Assembly: GCA_947588005.1 (NCBI GenBank)
Contig: CANPYE010000012.1
Span: forward strand, 1-36,536
Direction: 5' to 3'
Source of the DNA: an uncultured Lachnospiraceae bacterium
GTDB taxonomy: Bacteria > Bacillota > Clostridia > Lachnospirales > Lachnospiraceae
DNA: 36,536 nt
Shown here: in pieces, positions 1 to 7,003 of the stretch
Layout: each line of letters opens with the position of its first letter
Position numbering within the stretch: position 1 is the first letter of the stretch
Notes under the pieces: model-generated
The model's database searches: none
Told to the model about the DNA's origin: nothing
The model's input: only the letters and a program-made list of their open reading frames with translations
Position numbers and translations under genes: made by a program

Positions 1-654
1 GCGCTGCCGTTCAAGCATGAGATGTACGAGCTGACCGGCACTTACGAGCGGCTGGCCCGGAAGGCCGGCGTGGAGATTCGGCTGAATACAGAAGTGACGA
101 AAGAGTACGCGGAAGCGATGGAGCCGGACGCGCTGATCATTGCTGTGGGCTCGAAACCATTGGTTCCGCCGATCAAGGGGCTGGACGGTGAAAATGTAGT
201 CGTCGTCAACAACTACTATCTGGAGAAGGACAAAGTCACCGACGACGTGGTGGTCTTCGGCGGCGGCCTGGCTGGTTGCGAGTGCGCGATCCATCTGGGT
301 ATGGACGGCAAGCGCGTGCATCTGGTGGAAATGCGCGATATGCTGGCGCCGGACGCTAATGTGCGGCACAGGCCGCTTCTGCTGGCGGAGATCGATAAAT
401 ATGTGACTGTGCATACAGGTTATAAAGGGTTAGAGGTTACAAAAGAAGGTATTATCTGCGAGGATAAGAATGGGGAGAAGCAGCTAGTTCCCGGAACGAC
501 TGTGATCTGCGCCCTGGGTCAGCGGTCACGTACTGATGTGGTGGAAGAGCTGCAGGACTGCGCGCCCTACGTGCGGGTCATCGGCGATGCGGCGAAGGTG
601 TCGACCATTACCAATGCGGTTTATTGGGGGTATCACGCGGCGCTGGATATCTGA
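1..654 (+). CDS. C-terminal part of NADH:flavin oxidoreductase / 2-enoate reductase family protein (5' truncated)
   Basis: The reading frame is open from base 1 and ends with TGA at 652-654, so the gene starts upstream of the window and only about 217 C-terminal residues are visible. These form the pyridine-nucleotide-disulfide oxidoreductase half of the family. There is a conserved 'IIAVGSKPLVPPIKGLDG' stretch, then a second Rossmann fold with a glycine-rich GGGLAGCECA motif (nt 256-285), and a C-terminal 'VIGDAAK' FAD-contact motif followed by 'AVYWGYHAALDI'. Known full-length relatives (2-enoate reductase, 2,4-dienoyl-CoA reductase, bile-acid BaiCD/BaiH) carry an N-terminal OYE-like FMN barrel and a 4Fe-4S cluster. 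That part is outside the window, so the substrate cannot be assigned. Family assignment is firm and the exact enzyme is unknown. Confidence 0.85.
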   Translation, partial: ALPFKHEMYELTGTYERLARKAGVEIRLNTEVTKEYAEAMEPDALIIAVGSKPLVPPIKGLDGENVVVVNNYYLEKDKVTDDVVVFGGGLAGCECAIHLGMDGKRVHLVEMRDMLAPDANVRHRPLLLAEIDKYVTVHTGYKGLEVTKEGIICEDKNGEKQLVPGTTVICALGQRSRTDVVEELQDCAPYVRVIGDAAKVSTITNAVYWGYHAALDI

Positions 655-669
655 ATTTGACTTCGCGCA

Positions 670-973
670 CATAGTCGCGGGAGATACGCGTGACAGACGG
701 GGCCGGGGCACATCCTGGACGCTCATGACTCCGAAGGGAAGTCTTTCTAAATTCATAAACGCCAGTTTGAGGGCAACGGCAAATTCGCGTGAACTCCTGA
801 TGAGTTCACGCGAATTTGCCGCTCCGCTCATGACTTGAGGTCATGGGCTCCGGCCCTCAAACTGGCGTTTTCTCATTAAGAAAGACTAACCCTTCTCCGT
901 AAATCGCGCCCAGGATGTGCCCCGGCCCCGCCTGTCACGCTGTGTTGTCGCTGGCGTATCTTCCGCGACTATG
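670..973. repeat. 304-bp long imperfect palindrome with 20-bp terminal inverted repeats (MITE-like or structured RNA)
   Basis: The ends CATAGTCGCGGGAGATACGC (670-689) and its reverse complement with one mismatch (954-973) form terminal inverted repeats. Moving inwards, further blocks pair: CGTGACAG.CGGGGCCGGGG with its complement, CACATCCTGG with CCAGGATGTG, GTCTTTCT with AGAAAGAC, and AACGCCAGTTTGAGGG (758-773) with its complement at 854-869. A perfect 19-bp stem with a 5-nt loop sits at 778-820. The right arm carries an extra about 13-nt insert and an extra small hairpin (829-845). No transposase and no clear target duplication are visible. Short ORFs on both strands here only reflect the symmetry. 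It fills most of the gap between the oxidoreductase and the GNAT gene and could also end transcription of the former. Confidence 0.85.
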
Positions 974-1058
974 TACCCATATTTTGCTGGCAAATATCAC
1001 ATATCAGCTCAAAATTTCATTTCCACACCCCGGGATCGAAATTTTATTTCCAAAAAGA

Positions 1059-1087
1059 TTGCATTCCACGCGCATATGAAATATGAT
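1059..1087 (+). promoter_or_regulatory. Candidate sigma-A promoter for the GNAT-NamZ operon
   Basis: TTGCAT (1059-1064), a 17-bp spacer and TATGAT (1082-1087) lie 41 bp before the GNAT start. A near-identical 14-bp direct repeat, AAATTTCATTTCCA / AAATTTTATTTCCA, occurs just upstream at 1012-1025 and 1039-1052 and may be a regulator site. Confidence 0.5.
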
Positions 1088-1128
1088 GATATATATGGAC
1101 AAAGCATTCTCCGCAGAAAGGAGTCCGC

Positions 1129-2097
1129 ATGTATACAGAAGTATTTCAGAAAAGCCAGTCAGCCTGCCAGATACACAATCTATGGTTGGAATGCGCGGGA
1201 GAGAACGACTTCCCATATAAAGCGCTGAATTCCGACGAACTTGAACATCTTCTGCTGGCGGCGGAGCCGGGCATTAGAAAAATGTCGCTTCTCCACGAGA
1301 ACGGTCGTGCCTTCGCAAGCGGAAGCTATATAGAAGGTGAAGAGCGGGGCTTTATCACCATGGTTCTGACGGCGGCTGATGCCAGAAGGCGCGGCCTTGG
1401 AAGTGAGATGCTTTGCGTTCTTGAGGCGGAAATGAAAAAGCGTTTCCGCATGAAAGAGATACATATATCTTATTTCGATCCGGTCAATCTGGTCTGGGAG
1501 ATTCCCGGTCATCCGGGCTGCGAACATCCCAATTCGCCCGGCGTGGATATATCGTCGTCGGCTTATGGATTCTTCCATGCCGCGGGATATCAGGACTACT
1601 CGCGGCAGAACAGTTATTTCAGGCGGATCGGGGACTATGAGGTTCCTGCAGCCATCAAGGAGATCGAGGCGCGGCTGAACGCGGACGGTTATTCTATCCG
1701 CGTCTATGATCCGGATACGATGGAGGGAATCACGGATATGATCGATCATCTGGAGAATTCCATGTGGCGGAAATCGATCCTGGGTGAACCGCTTCCGGCA
1801 GACGGCGGCCGGCCGATCCTTGTGCCGGTGAAGAACGGCAGAGTTCTGGGATTTGCGGGGCCGCTGGATGTGGAGGCCAGCGGAAGAGGCTTCTTCTCGG
1901 GGATCGCCGTCGATCCGTCCGCCAGGGGCCGGGGTGTGGCGAAGGTGCTGTTTTCGGCTCTCTGTGCAAATCTGCGGGCGATCGGAGCCAGCTATATGAC
2001 GCTCTTTACCGGCGAGGACAATCCTGCCAGAAGGATTTACGAGGCGGCAGGGTTCGCGATCGTGAAGAGTTGGGCGGAGATGAAGAAGGAGGTATGA
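1129..2097 (+). CDS. Tandem-domain GNAT family N-acetyltransferase
   Basis: A 322-aa cytoplasmic protein with two GNAT folds. The first spans about residues 35-160, with acetyl-CoA motif A around RRRGLG (86-91). The second spans about 195-315, with VDPSARGRGVA (261-271) and the typical C-terminal 'NPARRIYEAAGFAIVKSW'. GNAT enzymes transfer an acyl group from acyl-CoA to an amine, and the acceptor cannot be told from sequence. The ATG is preceded by a good AAAGGAG site (about 1119-1125). It is followed 3 bp later by the acyltransferase-like gene and then by a NamZ-type muramidase, so the operon context suggests an amino-sugar or muropeptide substrate (inference). The unusual feature is the duplication of the GNAT domain. 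Confidence 0.85.
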   Translation: MYTEVFQKSQSACQIHNLWLECAGENDFPYKALNSDELEHLLLAAEPGIRKMSLLHENGRAFASGSYIEGEERGFITMVLTAADARRRGLGSEMLCVLEAEMKKRFRMKEIHISYFDPVNLVWEIPGHPGCEHPNSPGVDISSSAYGFFHAAGYQDYSRQNSYFRRIGDYEVPAAIKEIEARLNADGYSIRVYDPDTMEGITDMIDHLENSMWRKSILGEPLPADGGRPILVPVKNGRVLGFAGPLDVEASGRGFFSGIAVDPSARGRGVAKVLFSALCANLRAIGASYMTLFTGEDNPARRIYEAAGFAIVKSWAEMKKEV

Positions 2098-2100
2098 GCA

Positions 2101-2988
2101 GTGGAACTGATGGAATTATACCGGAAAATTGAGTTATTGCCGGAGGATATAGACTTCCTTAAGGAGAGCGCGAAGCGCCTGCCGTTAAAGGAACTGGACG
2201 GCTTTATTGAGGGAATGACCTGCATGGAAACGGCGGAACAGTCGTATCTGGGACTGAAGGATTGGCTGGACGCGTATGAACAGTCGCCAGCCCCCGTTAC
2301 CACCGCTATATATAACCGTGATTTAGGCTTTGGCGCTGTTACCGAGAGCCTTCGCACCTACGATATGCTGTACTGCTATCTGGAAAGCGCCCGCCGCGCC
2401 TATGAAAAATACTGTTCCAAGGGGATATCCGAACACATTTTCATCGATACGATGAAATGTTTTCCGCGTTTCATGGACGAATGCCAGGCGCGCAATGGAA
2501 GCCGGTATTTTGAGAGAGACTTCTGGACCTACCGGCAGACGTGCATGAGGCTCTTTCGGATCGGCGCGCTGGAATACGAGATGGTGAAGGAACCGGCGGA
2601 CGGCTCGCTTAGCATTCATCTGCATATTCCGTCCGACGCGGATCTCTCCGAACCATCCGTGGACGCGTCGCTTCAGGAGGCGGAGGAATTCTTCCGCCGG
2701 TACTATCCGGTCTATGATGGCGCGGAATATGTATGCGGCTCCTGGCTGCTGTCGCCGGCCCTGGGGCGGCTCCTGCCGGAGGGAAGCCATATCCTCGCAT
2801 TCCAGAAGCGGTTCGTCATCGACCGGGTGAATGAAAACGAGAGATCCTATATGCGGTGGCTGTTCCAGTCGCCGGATGACACGCCGGTCAGCGCGCTGCC
2901 GGAACGGACCCGTCTCCAGCGGACGGCGAAGGCTTACCTGCTGGACGGCGGGAAGATCGGCGTAGGACGCGGGAGACTGCGGGGATGA
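2101..2988 (+). CDS. Acyltransferase-domain protein (GNAT-like N- and C-terminal domains, DUF5596 type)
   Basis: A 295-aa soluble protein starting at GTG 2101, with an AGGAGG site overlapping the end of the GNAT gene. An ATG four codons in is an alternative start. The N-terminal about 110 residues are helical. The C-terminal part carries stretches I associate with the family annotated as 'acyltransferase domain-containing protein': 'FERDFWTYRQTCMRLFRIG' (about 157-175), 'LHIPSDADLS', 'GSWLLSPALGRLLPEGSHI' (about 216-234) and a final 'RTAKAYLLDGGKIGVG'. No biochemical function is established that I can cite. Position directly between a GNAT enzyme and the NamZ homologue suggests a shared pathway. 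There is no signal peptide or membrane segment. Confidence 0.7.
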   Translation: MELMELYRKIELLPEDIDFLKESAKRLPLKELDGFIEGMTCMETAEQSYLGLKDWLDAYEQSPAPVTTAIYNRDLGFGAVTESLRTYDMLYCYLESARRAYEKYCSKGISEHIFIDTMKCFPRFMDECQARNGSRYFERDFWTYRQTCMRLFRIGALEYEMVKEPADGSLSIHLHIPSDADLSEPSVDASLQEAEEFFRRYYPVYDGAEYVCGSWLLSPALGRLLPEGSHILAFQKRFVIDRVNENERSYMRWLFQSPDDTPVSALPERTRLQRTAKAYLLDGGKIGVGRGRLRG

Positions 2989-3040
2989 GAGAAAAGGACC
3001 GAAATCATCAGTACGCCTTATCTGAGAAGGAGGAACTGCG

Positions 3041-4210
3041 ATGAGAACGATCATAGGAGTCGAGCGTATCAATGCGTATGACCGCCTGTTCCGCGGAAAG
3101 CGGATCGGGCTGATCACCAATTTTACAGGGATAGCCCCTGACTGGACCAGAGACACGGTAGAGATATTCATGGGAGCAGGTTACGAGGTTGCGAAGATCT
3201 TTACGCCGGAACATGGTCTTTATGGGGCCGAAGCCGGGGAGAAGGTGGATGATTCGAAGCATCCCCGGTATCAGATCCCGGTACTGTCTCTCTATGGAGA
3301 CCGCCGTACGCCGGGGAAGGAAGATCTGGAAGGGCTGGATCTGCTGGTTTATGATATTCAGGACGTAGGTCTGCGCTATTATACGTATATCTACACGATG
3401 TGCTATGCGCTCGGGGCCGCGGCGGACGCGGGGATCCCCTACGTGATCCTGGACCGGCCGGATCCGCTGGGCGGACGCGTGTGCGGCGCGCGCATCCGGG
3501 CGGACATCCACAGCTTTGTCGGCGATCTGGAGCTGCCCATGCGGTATGGCCTGACCATCGGCGAGATGGCGGGGTATTATCTGAAATATACCGGAAAGAA
3601 GGCGGATCTGACGGTGGTGACAATGGAGAATTACAGCCGGGACATGCTTTATCCCGATACCGGCCTCCTCTGGAATACGCCGTCGCCTGCGCTTCCTGCC
3701 TTTGACAGCGCAGTCTGCTACAGCGGCGGCTGCCGTTTCGAGTCGCTGAATATCAGCGAGGGGCGCGGATGCGAGAAGCCGTTCCAGGTCTATGGCGCGC
3801 CGTTTATCGATATGGACCGGATCTATCGGGACGTGAAGGAACTATTCGCTGCGGACGGACTGGACGACGGATCCGTCTGCTTCCGGCGGCGGTCCTTTGT
3901 GCCGTATAGCAGCAAATACCGCGGGGAACTCTGCTTCGGGCTGGAATTTGCGCCGCTGCGGGCGGACTGCGATTTCCTGCCGGCGGCGCTGGCTCTTATC
4001 AAGGCGATTGCGCGGCGCTATCCGGACAGGCTGGAGTACCGGCGGATGTCCGGCAGCATCGACGGCCATCACCTGACGGTTCTGTCCGGTAATGAGTGGG
4101 CGGAGGAGTATGTGAACGGGAGGCTGGGCATGGCGCAGCTTAGGGAGAGCTGGCAGGCGCAGCGGGAGGAGTTTGAGGCGTACGCCGCAGACGTGAGGAT
4201 TTACCGCTGA
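3041..4210 (+). CDS. namZ: DUF1343 / NamZ-type exo-beta-N-acetylmuramidase (GH171)
   Basis: A 389-aa protein matching the DUF1343 family, whose characterised member NamZ removes terminal N-acetylmuramic acid from the non-reducing end of peptidoglycan fragments. Signature stretches are ITNFTG (25-30), FTPEHGLYG (54-62), YDIQDVGLRYYTY (104-116), DRPDPLGG (138-145) and NISEGRG. Length agrees with the family. No signal peptide is visible (it begins MRTIIGVERI), so it probably acts on imported muropeptides in the cytoplasm, whereas some family members are exported. A strong GAAGGAGG site precedes the ATG. It is third in an apparent operon with two acyltransferase genes, and a paired hairpin repeat follows it. 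Confidence 0.85.
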   Translation: MRTIIGVERINAYDRLFRGKRIGLITNFTGIAPDWTRDTVEIFMGAGYEVAKIFTPEHGLYGAEAGEKVDDSKHPRYQIPVLSLYGDRRTPGKEDLEGLDLLVYDIQDVGLRYYTYIYTMCYALGAAADAGIPYVILDRPDPLGGRVCGARIRADIHSFVGDLELPMRYGLTIGEMAGYYLKYTGKKADLTVVTMENYSRDMLYPDTGLLWNTPSPALPAFDSAVCYSGGCRFESLNISEGRGCEKPFQVYGAPFIDMDRIYRDVKELFAADGLDDGSVCFRRRSFVPYSSKYRGELCFGLEFAPLRADCDFLPAALALIKAIARRYPDRLEYRRMSGSIDGHHLTVLSGNEWAEEYVNGRLGMAQLRESWQAQREEFEAYAADVRIYR

Positions 4211-4221
4211 GCGCGGTTATA

Positions 4222-4298
4222 TTCCATGCGGGCAGAGCGCAATCGACGCTCTGCCCGTATTTCCATGCAAGCAAGTCGCCAGTGACGTCTCGCTTGCA
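4222..4298. repeat. REP-like paired hairpin repeat, locus 1 (units 4222-4259 and 4260-4298)
   Basis: Two adjacent about 38-bp units each begin with (T)TTCCATGC, followed by a stem-loop. Unit 1 has a perfect 10-bp stem GGGCAGAGCG/CGCTCTGCCC (4230-4239, 4247-4256). Unit 2 pairs GCAAGC with GCTTGC around a GCCAGTGACG loop. The same unit recurs in pairs at 12840-12918 and 36046-36123. It lies just after the namZ stop and could act as a terminator or mRNA end-stabiliser. Confidence 0.8.
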
Positions 4299-4366
4299 TT
4301 TCCGTGTGAACAGAAGGTTATTGACACTGCGTATTTTCAATCATTTTCCGGATTCCTCGCAAACGA

Positions 4367-4395
4367 TTGACAAACCCCATATTCTTCCGTATAAT
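4367..4395 (+). promoter_or_regulatory. Consensus sigma-A promoter for the CNNM pair
   Basis: TTGACA (4367-4372), a 17-bp spacer and TATAAT (4390-4395) are a perfect match to the housekeeping consensus. They lie 56 bp upstream of the first CNNM start codon, so constitutive expression is likely. Confidence 0.8.
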
Positions 4396-4451
4396 AAAAC
4401 CATCTTTACTCAGAGAAAGGCGTATTTAAGAAAGGCTAGGTGGTTTTTCCG

Positions 4452-5714
4452 ATGGAAGGGGACAGTTGGATATCCCTAATCCTGATCATTGTTCTGCTCG
4501 TTATGGGCGCATATTTCGCATCCAGTGAGATTGCGTTAAGTTCTGTCAATAAAGTTCGTATCCGTCTGCTGGCGGACAAGGGCGACCGGGGGGCGAAGAA
4601 TGTCCAGTATATTCTGGATCACTTCGACAAGGCCCTGTCCACCATCCTTATCGGCAATAATCTATCACATATCCTTGCATCCTCCATCACTACGGTCTGG
4701 GCGACACGGATGTGGGGCACGAACGCTGTGGCCGCCACGACGCTGGTGCTTACGGTTATTGTGTTCTTTTTCGCGGAGCTGCTTCCCAAAAGCGTCGCGA
4801 AGAAATATTCCGAGCACTTTTCCCAGACGATCGCGGGATCGCTGATCCTGTTCATGCGCATCTGCACGCCGTTTTCCTTTCTGCTGACGGCGATCGGCAA
4901 CGTGGCGGCCAATCTGATCGGCGGCGGGGACAGCGCCGTTACCGAGGACGAGTTCTATGATATGGTGGAAAATATCGCGGAGGAAGGCGGCCTGGAGACC
5001 GGGAAGGGCGAGCTGGTCCAGTCGGCGCTCAGCTTCGGCGACCATATCGTGGACGATATACTGACGGTCCGGGTGGATGTGGAAGCCATTGACGACAGCG
5101 ACAGCGTGGAGGAGATCCTGAGCCATATCCGCGCGGTGCGCCATTCCAGGATGCCGGTCTATCATGATTCCATCGACAATGTGGTGGGCGTGCTGTCCTG
5201 CCGCAAATTTGTGAAAGCTTATCTGAAGGACGGGGAGAAGGTGGAGCTTCATCAGGTGATGGATCCGCCGTTCTTCGTTCACGGCAGCACGGAAATCGCC
5301 GATCTTCTGCCGGCCATGAACCGCCGCAAGGCCAGCATGGCTATCGTCACCGACGATTACGGCGGCGTGGAAGGCGTGGTCACGGTGGAGGATATGCTGG
5401 AGGAGCTGGTAGGCGATATCTGGGATGAAGATGACGAAGTCGTCGAGAGCTTCGTGCAGATCGATGACCATACCTGGGATGTGGACGCGTCTATGAGTGT
5501 TGACGACTGCTTCGACCGCATGGGATACGAGAATTACGATGAGGACGAGGTGGCCCACCGGAATATGGTGAGCCTGGTCTTCGACGCGTTTGACAATATT
5601 CCCCGACAGGGCGACAGCTTCACCTACCGGGATCTGCACATTACGATCCAGAAGATGGAGAAACGGCGCATCCGCGTTCTGCGGATCGTAAGAGAGGAGG
5701 CGAAGGCGGAATGA
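4452..5714 (+). CDS. CNNM/CBS-domain membrane protein (HlyC/CorC-type, hemolysin-annotated family), copy 1
   Basis: A 420-aa integral membrane protein. It has an N-terminal DUF21/CNNM transmembrane domain (about 1-160, with segments near 6-26, 62-85, 95-115 and 125-155), containing ASSEIALSSVNKVR and ILIGNN. This is followed by a CBS pair (about 205-325, with RHSRMPVYHDSIDNVVGVL and AIVTDDYGGVEGVVTVEDMLEELVGDIWDE) and a C-terminal CorC/HlyC domain. Relatives are implicated in Mg2+/Co2+ homeostasis, and the 'hemolysin' name is historical. I chose ATG 4452 because AGGTGG (4437-4442) is well spaced for it. GTG 4440 would overlap that ribosome site. It overlaps the next gene by ATGA, so the two are translationally coupled. 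Confidence 0.9.
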   Translation: MEGDSWISLILIIVLLVMGAYFASSEIALSSVNKVRIRLLADKGDRGAKNVQYILDHFDKALSTILIGNNLSHILASSITTVWATRMWGTNAVAATTLVLTVIVFFFAELLPKSVAKKYSEHFSQTIAGSLILFMRICTPFSFLLTAIGNVAANLIGGGDSAVTEDEFYDMVENIAEEGGLETGKGELVQSALSFGDHIVDDILTVRVDVEAIDDSDSVEEILSHIRAVRHSRMPVYHDSIDNVVGVLSCRKFVKAYLKDGEKVELHQVMDPPFFVHGSTEIADLLPAMNRRKASMAIVTDDYGGVEGVVTVEDMLEELVGDIWDEDDEVVESFVQIDDHTWDVDASMSVDDCFDRMGYENYDEDEVAHRNMVSLVFDAFDNIPRQGDSFTYRDLHITIQKMEKRRIRVLRIVREEAKAE

Positions 5715-7003
5715 CGGCGGTGATTCTTTACAGCCTTTCGATCGTGGTTCTGCTGGCTTTTTCCGCGTTCTTCTCGGGATCGGAGATCGCCTATTCCGGA
5801 CTGAACCGTACAAGGCTGGAGGCCAGCCACAGTCCGGCGGTGAAGCAGGCGCTGTATATCTGCGACCGGTTTGACCGGGCGCTTTCGGCGATCCTGATCG
5901 GCAATAACCTGGTCAATATTTCCGCGTCCAGCGTGATGACGCTTCTCGCGCTTCTGATTGCGGGGGCGGACGCTTCGGCCGCGAAGCAGGACATTTATAC
6001 TTCCGCCGCGTCGCTCCTTCTGACGGTGCTGGTGCTGATCTTCGGCGAGACCATGCCCAAGATCGTCGCCAGGCGGAACCCGCAGCCGTTTGCCCTTAAG
6101 GTGGCGAACCCGCTGCGTTTCCTGATGACGGTGCTGACGCCGGTGACCTGGGTGATCTGCGGCGCGGTGAATTTGATCACGTCGTCGTTAAAGGGTGAGA
6201 CGCTGGATGAAGATGAGGAAGCCGAGGCGGCGGAGGAAGAGCTGATCGATCTGATCGAGACCTCGGAGGACGAGGGGATCATTGATGAAGACCAGTCGGA
6301 GCTTCTGCAGAACGCGCTGGATTTTGCTGAGATATCCGCCCATGAGATCATGACGCCCCGTGTGGATATGGAGGCGCTGGAGATCGACGACGATCCGCGG
6401 GAGATCCGGCGGCAGATCGAAGAGAGTACCTTTTCCCGCCTGCCGGTCTACGACGACCGGAGGGAGCGGATTTTGGGCGTTTTGTACCTGAACCATTACT
6501 ACCGGGCGCTTCTGGATACGCCGGAGCCGGATCTTGGGAACCTTCTGATCGAGCCCTGCTTCGTCTATAAGACTACGAAGCTGCCGGCCATCCTGACGAT
6601 GATGAAGCAGCGCAAGACCCACATCGCGATCGTCACCGACGAGTACGGAAGCACGATCGGCATGGTGACCATGGAGGACGTGCTGGAGCAGATCGTCGGC
6701 GATATCTGGGATGAGACCGACGAGGTGGTGAACGAGGTGGTGGAGCGCGGCGAGCATGAGTACGAGATCGACGGCGATCTGTCCATCGGCGAGTTCTGCG
6801 AGCTGGCGGAGTGGGATGAGGATGATTTCGAGACCGATTCCGTCACGGCCGGCGGCTGGACGCTGGAGCAGTTCGGGGGATTCCCGAAGGCCGGCGACAG
6901 CTTCGATTATGAGAATATCACGGTGACCGTTCTGGAAATGGACAACCTGCGGGTCGGGAAGCTGCTGGTTGCGGTGCATCCGGTGAAAGAGGAAGAAGAG
7001 TAA
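5711..7003 (+). CDS. CNNM/CBS-domain membrane protein (HlyC/CorC-type), copy 2
   Basis: A 430-aa paralogue of the preceding gene with the same order of domains. The DUF21 membrane domain (about 1-155) includes FFSGSEIAYSGLNRTRLEA and ILIGNNLVNISASS. The CBS pair (about 210-330) has STFSRLPVYDDRRERILGVL and AIVTDEYGSTIGMVTMEDVLEQIVGDIWDE. The CorC/HlyC domain ends near residue 422. It starts inside the stop codon of copy 1. Two different paralogues made together from one mRNA suggest a possible heteromer, by analogy with dimeric CNNM proteins (inference). Its last 86 bp lie opposite the end of the convergent DUF362 gene. Confidence 0.9.
   Translation: MTAVILYSLSIVVLLAFSAFFSGSEIAYSGLNRTRLEASHSPAVKQALYICDRFDRALSAILIGNNLVNISASSVMTLLALLIAGADASAAKQDIYTSAASLLLTVLVLIFGETMPKIVARRNPQPFALKVANPLRFLMTVLTPVTWVICGAVNLITSSLKGETLDEDEEAEAAEEELIDLIETSEDEGIIDEDQSELLQNALDFAEISAHEIMTPRVDMEALEIDDDPREIRRQIEESTFSRLPVYDDRRERILGVLYLNHYYRALLDTPEPDLGNLLIEPCFVYKTTKLPAILTMMKQRKTHIAIVTDEYGSTIGMVTMEDVLEQIVGDIWDETDEVVNEVVERGEHEYEIDGDLSIGEFCELAEWDEDDFETDSVTAGGWTLEQFGGFPKAGDSFDYENITVTVLEMDNLRVGKLLVAVHPVKEEEE

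Noticed and set aside
526-1228. Short ORFs on both strands (about 100 aa) across the palindromic element
   Set aside because: They mirror each other because the DNA is an inverted repeat, lack ribosome sites and resemble no protein family.
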